From: Brachynemurus nebulosus
Taxonomy: Eukaryota > Arthropoda > Insecta > Neuroptera > Myrmeleontidae
Direction of reading: 5' to 3'
NCBI GenBank assembly: GCA_035578155.1
Contig: JAPWDM010000033.1
Span: forward strand, 2,129,001 to 2,193,000
Length of the DNA stretch: 64,000 nt
The notes under the pieces were generated by a model. It searched no databases. It had not been told where the DNA came from and saw only the letters and a list, made by a program, of their open reading frames with translations. The translations under genes were made by a program, and so were the position numbers. Shown here piece by piece: positions 37,500-49,207 of this stretch (positions are counted from its first letter, which is position 1; the number at the start of each line of letters is the position of its first letter).

Positions 37500-38302
37500 T
37501 GTAGGGGCTTTACATCTCTTAATTTTATTCAAGTTGTCTCTTTTTATCTCCCCCGATAGTAAATTTTATTTCCAGTTACGATTTTATTTTAATGTTTTCG
37601 CGAATTTTTGTTGTCTTATTTATTGCCGATACCCTGTTCCAGCTGGTCTGGCAGGGTATTTTCAGTCTTTCGTTATGCCACTAAGGGCCTTTTACACCCT
37701 TGGTGGTACTGTTGTTATTTATACATGTTGTTTTGTTGTTGTTATTTCTTTTTAACGAAGTACCACCGAGGGCTCTTTACACCCGAGGTGGTACATCATT
37801 TGTTTTTTGCTATCTGTGATATTTTGTTATGCCGCGGTAGGCCTGTTGTTATGGCCCTACAGCGGTATTGTTTTAACCCCTTATTGCGTCACTGATGGCC
37901 TGTGGCTCCCCAGTGACGTAATAAGTTTTTTTTCTATGATACATATTGTAATATTTCTCTAGTCGTACTTGTGTGTTTGTCTAGTCAGGTTCCTCCACCC
38001 CGAGGCCCTTTACACCTCGGGGGGAGTCCCAGCGATGGCCTCCAGGCCTTGATGACCGGACGGTCTGTCTAGTACTTATCGTACCGTCACCAAGGACTGT
38101 CCGCTCTTTTTAAGCCCCGGGATGGCAGGGCTCATCGCTTGATTTTATTTGTGTATGTTTGTCCGTTGTCTATTGCATTTATGTGTTCCTGTCTTTAAGT
38201 GTTGTTTTTATTTATCGTGTTTGGCGGCGCATGCCCTTCGTTGGCAATGCCGCCGGGTGCTGCTGACCGCGCCATCCACCGGCAGCAGTACCCCAATTTT
38301 AA
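37500..38302 (+). other. I-clade 3' UTR with a series of stem-loops
   Basis: The 3' UTR contains at least six GC-rich hairpins. Examples are ATACCCTG/CAGGGTAT (37629-37660), CCACTAAGGG/CCCTTGGTGG (37678-37706), GTACCACC/GGTGGTAC (about 37760-37794), and CCCCGAGG/CCTCGGGG (about 38000-38025). Three loops share TTTACACC. The copy at 47000-47770 keeps the same layout. The pattern suggests RNA recognised by the element's RT; this is inference. Confidence 0.75.
38255..38293 (+). other. Terminal stem-loop of I-clade copy 1
   Basis: GGGTGCTGCTG (38255-38265) pairs with CAGCAGTACCC (38283-38293) over 11 positions with one G-T wobble, around a 17-base loop. It lies just before the A/TAA tail. The equivalent stem in copy 2 (47727-47765) differs at paired positions while keeping all pairs. 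Confidence 0.85.
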
Positions 38303-38314
38303 TCTAAAAAAAAA

Positions 38315-38369
<55 letters not shown>

Positions 38370-38378
38370 GTAATAGTA
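38303..38378 (+). repeat. (TAA)n tail of I-clade copy 1
   Basis: About ten A bases pass into more than 20 TAA units. I-clade elements commonly end in TAA repeats, so this is best read as the element tail, perhaps expanded. Confidence 0.85.
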
Positions 38379-39068
38379 ATAATTCCGGGCATAAATCAAA
38401 CCTCTCGTCCTCGTCATGCTCGGCGGACAACAATTAGCTTCTGGCTGGCAGGCTAACGAGGCTCTGATAAAATTTTCGACGACGATGAACGTCGTATGAC
38501 CGACCGAGGTTATATCCCGCGTATAAGAGAAGTGCCACCGAAAGTTGAGATGTGTTTGTAAGTACCTTGACCGAAATTCAGCATTGAGGGAGCCTAGTAA
38601 CTTGTATGGGTGTGATTGCCGGAGTTGTGAATTGTGTTCGGGTGAGTCGAATAGGTGATAGTTTTCTGTGATTTCCATCTGTCGACATTGTGATATTTAA
38701 AAATAAAAAAAAAAAAATAATAAAAATAAAAATAAAAAATCTGTATTTAACAAAAAAGTTATTACAGGGGTAGTACCTATTTGTAATAGAATAAATATTG
38801 TACAAATTACAGTTACAGGTAGCATAGCCATTAAAAGTATACAGTATACATTTGATGAATAAAACGGAATTAATGTTAAATTAATGTTACAATTGTAATT
38901 GTAAGGCCAGTAAACACTGTTATTATACTTATAGTAGCATATTAATGGTGGTAACAAAAGTAAACACAGATAAACATGCTTCTCGTGAAAAAAATACTTA
39001 GTTAAATGACATAAATAAATTTACTGGAAAAAAAGAATAGCAGTAGCCGACAAAACTAACATAAGTAT
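38379..39068. other. Junction and 3' flank of the minus-strand LINE
   Basis: 38379-38700 is of higher GC than the flanks and has no recognisable protein; the long minus-strand frame running into poly-Tyr is the TAA tail read backwards. 38700-39068 is A/T-rich and directly follows the stop of the minus-strand LINE ORF2, so it is likely that element's 3' UTR. Confidence 0.4.
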
Positions 39069-42000
39069 TCAACAACCCAGTGCAAAACTCCGTGTTTTAA
39101 GTGCATTGCAACAAAAATTATATAAATCTGTTACTTTTTTAACATTTAAATTTGACAAGAGTTTTGGTAGGACAAATTCACTGTCATTAGATATATATTT
39201 TAAGAGAAAAGCATTTCTTATTGGCTGAAGGATTGGACATCTTAATAAAAAGTGTTCCAGCGTTTCTAATTCGTTAAGGTTACAAATTGTACAATATTCT
39301 AGTGGATTCCAATTGTAAAATGTATTATTGATATAAAATCTTATTTGTAGACAACCCATTAAACGTAATTGTGTAATAACTCTAATTTTGTTCATATTTA
39401 TTGGAAGATTCAAATATTGGCGATCAAGGCCTGGTGTAAAATATTTATAAATAGTATTATATGAAGATACTAAGATTCGGCTCTGATCTTCTTCTATTAA
39501 TGTTTTGTTGTATATATCAATAATTCTGTTACGCATCTCACAAGCTACCGATACGTTTTGCGAACTCCAAGTTGATTCAAAACCTAACTTTATTAATAAA
39601 TCTTTGAATTGGGTTGCCCAATTAAACTTGTAAATATTTTCAGAGGAGTTGTCAAAATTAATCATGTTTAAGTAACACTGTTTTAGTAACTTATCATCTG
39701 AGGTTCGTAATAGTTTAATCCACCAATTATATAAAATTCGAAATGCTGAAACACCTAAATGTAGTTCTCCTGTTTCTGCTCTAATCAGATAGTGAGCTGT
39801 ATGACGAGGAAGACATAAGATAATTTTAAAGAAATTGCTTTGGACTTTGTCAATTAAATTTAAATATCTTGGGCACCACGTTTGTGCTCCGTAGAATAGC
39901 GTAGAGGAAACGATGGAATTAAACAATGCCATTCTAGATTCCCACGAGTTACACTGAGTTCTGATTAACAAGTCTCGAAGACTTGAAGAAGCGACTACTG
40001 CCTTTTTAATATTATATTGTGCGGCTTCAGTATACAAACCAGAACTAGAAAAAACTACTCCTAAGTAGTTAAATTTATTAACTATTTCAATAGGTTCATT
40101 ATTAATACAGAACTGTTTCAAATATTTGGAAGGTCTGCCACCTTTTCTAAAAATTACAGCTTTTGTTTTTTGGGTATTGATGTCCAAGGCATTAGTAAGG
40201 CAATAATTATAAAAAACATTCAGAGCACGTTGTAGGTATAGCGGAGATGTTGCTAATAGGGTAGTATCATCTGCGTACAATAAATGAGATACTTCTGTTT
40301 GATACAGACGTACACCGCTAACATCGTTGTTAGAGAGATATTTACCGAGATCACTGATGAACAAGATAAATAACAATGGGCTAAGAGAGTCGCCTTGCAA
40401 GACGCCTCGCGTTACCTCAACCGAAAAGGTTTCCGTTGTAGTTACCAAAATTTTGGCATTAGAATACAGACTACTGATGACCGCTATAATTTTTCTACTA
40501 ACCCCCAGGAAAAATAACTTTCTCCATAATAAGTTGTGGTCTATGGTGTCGAAAGCTTTTTTAAGGTCAATAAATGCCACGTAAAGTTTTCCTTTCTTTC
40601 TTGCAAGGGTAGAATGAATTAAGGAATTCAAGAGAAATATATTGTCCTGACAGCTTCTACCTTTGCGAAAGCCTGACTGATTGTCTGTAAATATTGAGAC
40701 CTCCTCTGACCAGTTTGATAACCGTTCCGATAATAGTCGCGTGAATATTTTAGTGATTGAGTTCATCAGTGCAATTCCGCGATAATTATTTGGATCCATA
40801 GGATTACCTTTTTTATAAAGTAAAAACAGTTTGCAAATGGGCCATTCTTTCGGAACTAGTTCAGATTCAAACACAGTATTAAATATATCAAGCAATGTAA
40901 CTTTATAATTATTAGGTAAATTTTGAAAGAACTCATTCGGGATTGAATCCGGACCCGGAGATCTTTCTTTTTTTAGCTTGCTAAGAACATATTCTAATTC
41001 ATTTATAGAAATTTTTTTATCTAAAATCGGGTGAGAAGCATCCATGTAAAATTCTATTATATTTTGTTTTGGTGGGTACAGTGAACAAAAGTGTTCCTTC
41101 CAGGTATGTGGATTAATCTGATTTGCATAATTATTACTATTTTTAAACCTGAACTGACAGACCGTTTTCCAGAATTCTTGACTATTCTTTGAATTTGCAA
41201 TTTTTTCCTTAATGTCGTTAAAATAGTTTTTTCTTTTCTGATTTATAGTAAGCCTATAGTATTTCTTAGCCAATAAATAAAATTGTAGATCGACCCCGAT
41301 AAAAGATTTCTTTCTAGCTTCTTTGAGTGTATCTCGAACACATTTTTTGGCTTGTTTGCAGCTTTCGTCGAACCAGACTTTGTTTTTACTCCAGGTACTA
41401 TGACCTTTGTAAACTTTCTTATCCGTATACATGTCTAAATTTTGAGAAACTGAATAAATATTCTTAATGAAACTATTGTATACTGGATAGACGGACATAC
41501 TATTCGAGATACACTCGGTTTTGGACAGCAAGTTCATGTAACTTTGTTGTTTTTCGTTGTTCCATTTTAGGTGACGAATATTTGATGTAATATCATCAGA
41601 GTTAATATTAGATTTTGGAAAATGATTATTGGAGTTTGAAAAAACGTTAACTGATAGCAGACAAGGCATATGATCTGACAGTAGTGGTAAATTTAAAACC
41701 TCAAAATCGTAAATATGCATCAAAGCATGAACGTTTACCCAAGTTAAATCTATAGTACTGCAGCCCAATTTACACAGATAAGTAAACTGTCCATCGGAAT
41801 CAGAAATACTTCTACCATTTATAATAAAGTAACCTACATCATTCATGAATTCCGAGAACTGTTTACCTCTCACATTTGTGACCTTATCCATAGATTTACG
41901 AGAGTCATTGAGAGAAGTATTTTCAAAAATTTCCGTGATACCGTGATCTAGAGAACCAATTCTACAATTCATGTCACCCACAATAAATACTGGAAGATCG

Positions 42001-42442
42001 GAAAACTGATCATCAATTAATAATAACAAATCTCTAAATAAATCTAGAATTGTATTTAAATCTTGACTGGGTTTGAAATACACTAAAATTAGAATAAATG
42101 ATGTGTTCGGAGTTGAACATTTAATTGCTGTCCACAAATTGGATGAATCGATTAATTCACAATTCACACATTTTTTCACTAGGAGTAGTAAACCTCCACT
42201 GGCTCTTCCTAAGGATTTGATTTTGGTAGCGTGCGAGTTAACACAAAAATAGTCCTTTAGTAAATCAAAATTTTTGTTAATGTCTTTGCATAAAAAGGTT
42301 TCACACAAACCTATTACACTGCAGTTATTAAAATACGATCTCGAATTTGAATCCATATGTAGGAAATTATTGATTCCGTGACAATTCCAAAAAGCGATTT
42401 TAAAAAGATTGTTTACACGACCAATACTATGTTGTGTATTTT
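39069..42442 (-). CDS. LINE ORF2 (APE endonuclease + RT), uninterrupted, Jockey/CR1-like
   Basis: One minus-strand frame is open for about 1,125 codons. The first ATG at 42356 is inside the endonuclease: upstream codons already read NLFKIAFWNCHGI, the normal endonuclease start, so the true start is missing or lies further upstream beyond a TAA at about 42443. Endonuclease motifs are IGLCETFL, VFIVGDMNCRIGSLD, STIDLTWVNV and LLSDHMPCLLSV. RT motifs are ERSPGPDSIPNEFFQ, NQSGFRKGRSCQDN, VAFIDLKKAFDTIDHNLLW, GVLQGDSLSPLLFILF and the active site LLYADDTTLLATS. The C terminus has CTICNLNELETLEHFLLRC. There is no RNase H. No ORF1 is recognisable upstream. The intact catalytic frame suggests a fairly young copy. 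Clade naming is approximate. Confidence 0.88.
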
Positions 42443-42859
42443 ATTATTTTATGTTTTTAAGGGCTGAATCTCAGTAAATTTCAATTTTGTGCCGATAGCA
42501 GTTAGCAGGAAAAAAGCCAACTCAATTCGTACGAAGGCATTCCTATCCATGCTTATCCGCCAATTTCCTTTGTGTTTAATTTTTAATTATTTAAAAAAAA
42601 CCTTAAATAGTAAACTGGAAGGCCTTTATGAAGATATTTTTTCTTTCCAAAAAAAATCCAAAATTTCTACTTTATAAATAAACAGTGACTTTAATAACAT
42701 TTTTAAATTACTTAATATGTATGTATTGAATTTTTTATAAAAGTTCATTTTTTTTAAATTTTTAAATTTACTTATTCGCAAACTTGTCTTATAGTATAAA
42801 TATAAAGCATTTTAAACACATTTAACAATACCATTGAATTCCAATGTAAAAATGGGAGA
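42443..42859. other. AT-rich spacer upstream of the LINE ORF2
   Basis: This is where an ORF1 would be expected for the minus-strand LINE, but only short frames with stops occur. I see no zinc knuckle or RRM motif. Confidence 0.4.
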
Positions 42860-43500
42860 AAAAGGGGCAAAAGTAATGTGGAATCCCTAAAAAGCACTAG
42901 CTGGATACTAACTCAATCCATGTACAAAGTTTACTCTACGTTTACTCAAAGAGTCTTTAGACGTGTTAGAAAAAAGGCAAAAAAATCAAGGAAATATTGG
43001 CATAAAAATCGTGGGGGTAAGGGTTAAAAGTTGAAACCTCCAAAAAGCAGTGGCTGGCTATTAACTTAATCTTTACACAAAATTTCAGCCCTCTAGGTTT
43101 ATTTGGGGAGTTTTGACCCGAACGAAACTGTTACAAAACAAGAAAAATTATGTTCTTTTTGGTATAAAAATAGTAGGAGTTAGGGTAAAAAGTTGAGACC
43201 CCCAAAAGGCACTCCCTTGATACTAACTCAATCCGAATACAGAATTTCATTCCTCTAGGTTTATTTGAGTGACCTGTGCGAGTGGTACAAACTTCGAAAA
43301 CGTCGAAAAAGCATGAAATTGTAGCTTAAAAATGGTAGGGGTCGGAGTAAGATATTAAAACCTTCAAAAAGCACAACCTAGGTACGAACTTTATCAGCAC
43401 ACTAAATTTCAACCCTCTATGTTAATTCTAGGGGGCTGTGGCGTGTTAGATCCAGCCAAAATCCTTTTTTCCCCCTCTACTCCCTCCAAACCATCCTAGG
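42860..43500. repeat. About 160-bp tandem repeat, four degenerate units
   Basis: Similar blocks start near 42890, 43044, 43205 and 43367, spaced 155-162 bp. Each has AAAAAGCA followed by a (T/G)A(C/T)TAACT(C/T)AATC-like core, then CCTCTAGGTTTATT and a TAAAAATNGTNGGGGT-like segment. Divergence between units is high, so the array is old. No coding. Confidence 0.65.
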
Positions 43501-43584
43501 AAGCTGAATTTTGGACATTGTGTAGGTAATTGACCGAAACATTATTTCCAACTGGTTTGGAAAAGTTTTATTGTTTTCTTGCCC

Positions 43585-44127
<543 letters not shown>

Positions 44128-44157
44128 ACCTTACCTTACCCCTACCCCTACCATTTT

Positions 44158-44978
<821 letters not shown>

Positions 44979-46248
44979 GTCGCACGCCTGGTTGAGTCAA
45001 GGAAGTCTTTTCCCGGAGACTGAAGGATTCATGCTGGCTATACAAGATCAAGTAATTCATACAAAGAATTACTCAAAATACATACTTCGGGACTCGTCAA
45101 TAACATCTGACTCATGCCGGAGATGCCATTCCAAATCTGAAACGATCCAACACATCACAGCTGCCTGTACTCAGCTCGCTCAGTCCGAATATAAACACCG
45201 TCACGACCAGGTTGGCAAAATCATATACCAGAAACTGGCGGTTAAGCACCACCTTATAACCGATAAAACCCCTTACTACAAGCTCACACCAAAAGTAGTA
45301 GCGGAGAATGACTCCTGTAGACTTTACTGGGATCGGTCGATTATTACAGATAAGACCATAAATCATAATCGACCAGATATCACCTTCGTAATGAAACAAA
45401 CTAAGACCACCTATCTGATCGACATTGCGGTTCCGAATACACATAACTTACAAAAAACACACGCAGTTAAATTGGAGAAATACACTGACCTCGCAGCCGA
45501 AATAAAACAACAATGGCGAATGGAACATGTCCACATTGTTCCAATAGTACTCAGTGCCACCGGGGTCATTCCACACACACTACACAATAGCTTGAGCCTC
45601 TTGGGTCTCCCAAAGTACACATATGTCACTATGCAAAAGGCAGTGATCATAAACACGTGTCGTATAGTACGGAAGTTCCTCAGTAATACGAATCCGACTG
45701 CGATATGTGAAAGCACAAGATCTGCTTCTACTCCATCTGAGCCATCTACAGTGAGTGAAGAACACACTGACACTGATCTTACAGACACACAACACACATA
45801 CATAAACACACAATACGCTAACACTGAAACACAAACACTTAACACACATACAGAGCGAGATTCGTCTGATGGAGAGGGAGGATCGACCAACTCCCGCACT
45901 GTCACTGTTACCGCTCTGGTGCACAATCCTCCCCAACTCAATAACACACAAGGTCCGTCAACCTCTGTACCATCTAAACGCGCAATTCCAGGAACACCCG
46001 ATCTTAATGAGCAATTTGATGAACCAGAACACATTTACACCAAGAGGCGTAAAATAGAACGACACATCCACACACATACACGAACACACACACAAACACA
46101 AACAGTCCTTTCCCTTCCCTCTGTCCCTAATCCTACCTATCCTCTGAGGACACGAAAACGAACCAGGCTATCACAGCCGTCTGTCATTGAGCCAACATCT
46201 GCGCTCCCACGAAAGTCTCGTCGTACGACCCAGTGTGCACCCGAATAG
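44979..46248 (+). CDS. RLE-type LINE ORF, C-terminal part (Dong/R4- or R2-like)
   Basis: The open frame continues out of the TAA array and codes about 420 residues of a 5'-truncated ORF. It starts at LSQGSLFPETEGFMLAIQDQ, a thumb/linker region typical of RLE-bearing LINEs. A CCHC zinc motif follows, CRRCHSKSETIQHITAAC (CX2CX8HX4C). Then comes a restriction-like endonuclease core: RPDITFVMKQTKTTYLIDIA gives RPD-X14-D, followed by KLEKYTDLAAEIKQQW with a K-Y motif. QKAVIINTCRIVRKFL ends the conserved part. An unusual tail of about 185 residues follows, rich in Thr, Ser, His and Arg. The RT is missing. The frame has no stop, which suggests a recent insertion. Dong/R4 elements are known to target TAA repeats, which fits the flanks. 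R2 itself targets 28S rDNA, which is absent here. Confidence 0.8.
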
Positions 46249-46474
46249 ACGCATGACACCTCGTTTCAAGCAACAACAACAACAATATAAGGAGTGATGC
46301 GGCGGGCCCGTCCGTGAATGTGCTACGGTACTTTTACGGACTGGTTTGGCACATTACCCTTCCACAGAGCCTGGTACCTTGCATAATGCCGGTATAGGTG
46401 AATGTTACCCAGTACTGTCCTACTGAGTAGTGAGCGCCAGGTTGGCGTAAAAGTCTATAATAATAATAATAATA
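46249..46474 (+). other. 3' UTR and TAA tail of the RLE element
   Basis: About 210 bp of moderately GC-rich sequence ends in AAAGTCTA followed by (TAA)5 at 46458-46473. The next base block already belongs to the second I-clade copy. The 3' UTR has CAACAACAACAACAA near 46270 but no coding. Confidence 0.7.
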
Positions 46475-46481
46475 TATTTTT

Positions 46482-46980
46482 TCCCGGACATGTGGGGATA
46501 CCTGGCAATGAACTCGCCGACCAGGCAGCACGTCATGCAGCCGAAGTCGGTGAGCCACAGGACATTGCCATACGCCCAGAGGATCTGAGAGTGTGCATTA
46601 GATCGGCGATCGATCAGAAATGGCAACGTGAGTGGAACAACCTCACGGCGAAGCTCAAACAGGTGAAACCTGAGGTCCGAAAAACTCCGGCACCTGTAAA
46701 TCTGAGCCGGCGAGAGAGTGTGGCCCTGACGCGTTTACGCTTGGGCCACACGGCGTTAACACATCGTCATCTTCTCGCCGGTGAGGATCAGCCAAGGTGC
46801 GCCGCCTGCGGGACGGCGCTGACCGTGAGGCATATAGTTGAGGAATGTGTAACCTTTGAGCCATTGCGCCAGAGGTTGCAGCTCCCCAATAATGTAGCCG
46901 AAGCACTTGCTTATGATGCAGTCTCTGAAAGAAAGATGCTTGAATTTCTCCGAAATTCGCATCTTCTTCAGAGACTTTAG
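46482..46980 (+). CDS. I-clade ORF2 C terminus (copy 2), open
   Basis: The frame covers the end of RNase H (GHVGIPGNELADQAARHAAE), a connecting segment SAIDQKWQREWNNLTAKL that copy 1 has lost, and the terminal zinc motif CAACGTALTVRHIVEEC. It ends at a TAG after SHLLQRL. There are no internal stops, so copy 2 is better preserved than copy 1 in this part. It cannot act alone because endonuclease and RT are missing. Confidence 0.85.
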
Positions 46981-47726
46981 GGGCATTACATCTCTGAATT
47001 TTACAAAGTCGTCTCTCATTATCTCCCCCGACAGTGAATTTTATGTTTCAGCTATTTTAATCTATGTATTTTCAAGCTTTTTGTGTTGTCTTATTTATTA
47101 ACAATACCCTGTTCCAGCTGGTCTGGCAGGGTACTTTTAGTCTCTTGTTATGCCACTAAGGGCCTTTTACACCCTTAGTAGTACTGTTGTTATTTATACA
47201 TGTTTTTTGTTGTTGTTATTTCTTTTTAACGATGTACCACCGAGGGCTCTTTACACCCGAGGTGGTACATCATTTGTTGTTTTTTAACTGTGATATTCTA
47301 TTATGTCGCTGTGACCCTGTTGTTATGGCTCCACAGCGGTATTGTTTTAATTCCTTATTACGTCACTGGTGGGCCTGTGGCTCCCCAGTGACGTAATAAG
47401 TTTTATCTGTGATTTTCCACTGTGATAATTGTCTGTGATATTTGTGTGTTTGTAGTCTGGTTCCTCCACCCCGAAGCCCTTTACGCCTCGGGGGGAGTCG
47501 CAGCGATGGTCTTCAGGCCTTGGTGACTGGACGCTCTTTCTAGTACTTATACCGTCACCAAGGACTGTCCGCTCCTTTTAAGCCCTGGGATGGCAGGGCC
47601 CATCGTTGGATTTTTATCTGTGTATGTTTGTCCTTTGTCTAATGCATTTATGTGTTCCTGTCTGTTTTGTGTATGTTTTTTTTTTACTGTGTATGGCGGC
47701 GCATGCCCTTAGTTGGCGATGCCGCC

Positions 47727-47765
47727 GGACACTGCTGACCGCGCCATCCACCGGCAGTAGTGTCC
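47727..47765 (+). other. Terminal stem-loop of I-clade copy 2
   Basis: GGACACTGCTG (47727-47737) pairs with CAGTAGTGTCC (47755-47765). Relative to copy 1, pairs 3 and 4 change on both sides (G-C to A-T, T-A to C-G), pair 5 changes from wobble to A-T, and pair 8 becomes a wobble. All 11 pairs are kept. Confidence 0.85.
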
Positions 47766-47858
47766 CAATTTTAATAAAAAAAAAAAAAATAATATATTTA
47801 TATGCATCGACCAATATAGGTATACAAAAGGTTTATATTTGATATTACAACATATCAC

Positions 47859-48290
47859 TTATATCATAAGGTACCATTTCGATTAAATACTTCTTTAATG
47901 CCTTTTTAAATTGCTGCGTGTCTTTACTTGTGATCCATTCAGGTAGTTTCTAATACAGCTTCTGCCCAGTATAAACAGGTGTTTTTTCATAAAAGCTTGT
48001 CCTATGTGTAAAGTCATAATTTGACTTCACTCTTGTATTGTACTCATATTTCTTGGTACACGATTGATCAAAATATGAATTTTCTTTCATGTATGAAAGT
48101 AATTCATATGCATATGTAGCCCAAAATGTTAGGATCTTGTTGTCTTTGAATGCCGTTTTACAACTGTCTCTTGAAGGTATTCTAAATATTAGTCGAATAA
48201 TTGTTTTCTGTATTATAAATACTCTGCTAGATTCCGTACTTCTGCCCCATACTAATATGCCATATTTTATGGATTAGCCGTAGAATATTA
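47859..48290 (-). pseudogene. LINE RT C-terminal remnant (CR1/Jockey-like)
   Basis: On the minus strand one frame reads KYGILVWGRSTESSRVFIIQ, then RLIFRIPSRDSCKTAFKDNK, YDFTHRTSFYEKTPVYTGQK and, after a single stop, KLPEWITSKDTQQFKKALKK. This is the region after the RT thumb of CR1/Jockey-type elements, where YGI.LWG, F..QK..IR.I and R.SC..LF are conserved. Upstream RT domains are absent, so it is a 5'-truncated fragment. It is oriented opposite to the I-clade copy beside it. Confidence 0.75.
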
Positions 48291-48353
48291 AGTATTCGAG
48301 TTTTCTTGCAATCCAGTATTACACCGGTCAGTTTAAACATGCAAGGGTACAAA

Positions 48354-49207
48354 AATTAGGGGAGAGCTGAAAATTGGTATGAATGTTCGAAACACCATTA
48401 TAAATAAGTGTTGAAAAGTCCTCATCGATCCTGTACGTGGAAAAAATTTTATTCAAGGTCAAAGGTGTCAAAAATGGATTTTTCGCGTTTTTCAGCAAAA
48501 CGGTAAGTTTTATCATAAAATTAGGTCAGACAAAAATTATAGACCATATAATTATCTATAAAAAATATCTGAATACTCTTTTTCTAAGAGCCACCGTTTC
48601 TGAAATATAACTATTACAAAAGTTGTAATCTTCATAATATGCACACGTTTCCACGCCACCTGTGAGGTAGTGTACTTAGCGCGTTTTTTTAAAGTGTTTC
48701 CCTGGTAGGCCTATTCCACGGTCTATGGTGATCCTGTTTAATTGATAGTTCATAATTGTTTAATTGATGGTTCATAATTGTTTAATTAATAGTTCATAAT
48801 CGTCTAATATTTCAGTTTCCTCTTCTTCTTGTTCTTCTCCTTCTTGTTCTTGTTCTTGTTCTGCTTCTTGTTCGGTGCAAGTAAATTGCCTCAATAGCGA
48901 TGCATCACATGTCTCCTCGTTGGTATCATACGAATCTTCTTCCGTTGGTGATTCAACATTACAATTACAAAAAAATGCGTTGAGGAATTTTTCCGGCGCA
49001 GGTGGGAGATTTTTTATAATAGTTATATCTCAGAAACGGTGGCTCTTAGGAAAAAAAGTATTGAGATATTTTTTATAGATAATTATATGATTTACAATTT
49101 TTGTTTGATCTAATTTTATGATAAAACTTACCGTTTTACTGATAAACGCGAAAAACCCATTTTTGACACCTTTGGCCTTTCGTACCGATTTTCAGCTCTC
49201 CCCTAAT
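48354..49207. mobile_element. Foldback element with a loop that contains coding sequence
   Basis: The ends ATTAGGGGAGAGCTGAAAAT (48354) and its complement (to 49207) are the start of inverted arms of about 200-280 bp that share AGAGCCACCGTTTCTGA and TAAAACTTACCGTTTT blocks. The left arm has about 80 extra bp. The loop (about 48630-49010) contains a minus-strand acidic open frame. No clear TSD. Confidence 0.75.
48771..49021 (-). pseudogene. Acidic protein C terminus in the foldback loop
   Basis: The minus strand has an open frame without ATG of about 80 residues: NLPPAPEKFLNAFFCNCN, VESPTEEDSYDTNEETCDA, then a Glu/Gln-rich run EQEAEQEQEQEGEEQEEEE and TEILDDYELLIKQL before a stop. The PAPE..L..FFC.C start and acidic tail recall C termini of Cys-rich proteins often carried by insect mobile elements, with the Cys-rich part deleted. 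The 3' end is triplicated as a 22-bp repeat (about 48740-48805). Family assignment is uncertain. Confidence 0.35.

Larger units (their letters stand above)
32158..38378 (+). mobile_element. I-clade LINE, near full length, copy 1
   Basis: The element runs from about CAGTAGTCGTCAG (32158) through ORF1, ORF2 with RNase H, a hairpin-rich 3' UTR and an A tract passing into (TAA)n at 38303-38378. An RNase H domain after RT and TAA-repeat tails are hallmarks of the I clade. Base composition is clearly more GC-rich than the flanks. Both ORFs are broken. A TSD is not evident. Confidence 0.85.
46482..47792 (+). mobile_element. I-clade LINE, 5'-truncated copy 2
   Basis: Starting at TTCCCGGACATGTGGGGATA this copy matches copy 1 from 37045 onward through the 3' UTR. 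It ends in an A run and AATAATA at about 47775-47792. It is 5' truncated within RNase H. The 3' UTR hairpins and the terminal stem (47727-47765) are preserved. Confidence 0.9.

Noticed and set aside
38304..38678. Minus-strand frame of 124 residues
   Set aside because: It runs into poly-Tyr from the (TAA)n tail and has no known motif.
45411..46034. Minus-strand Cys/Val-rich open frame
   Set aside because: It is antisense to the RLE-domain ORF and to its Thr-rich tail.
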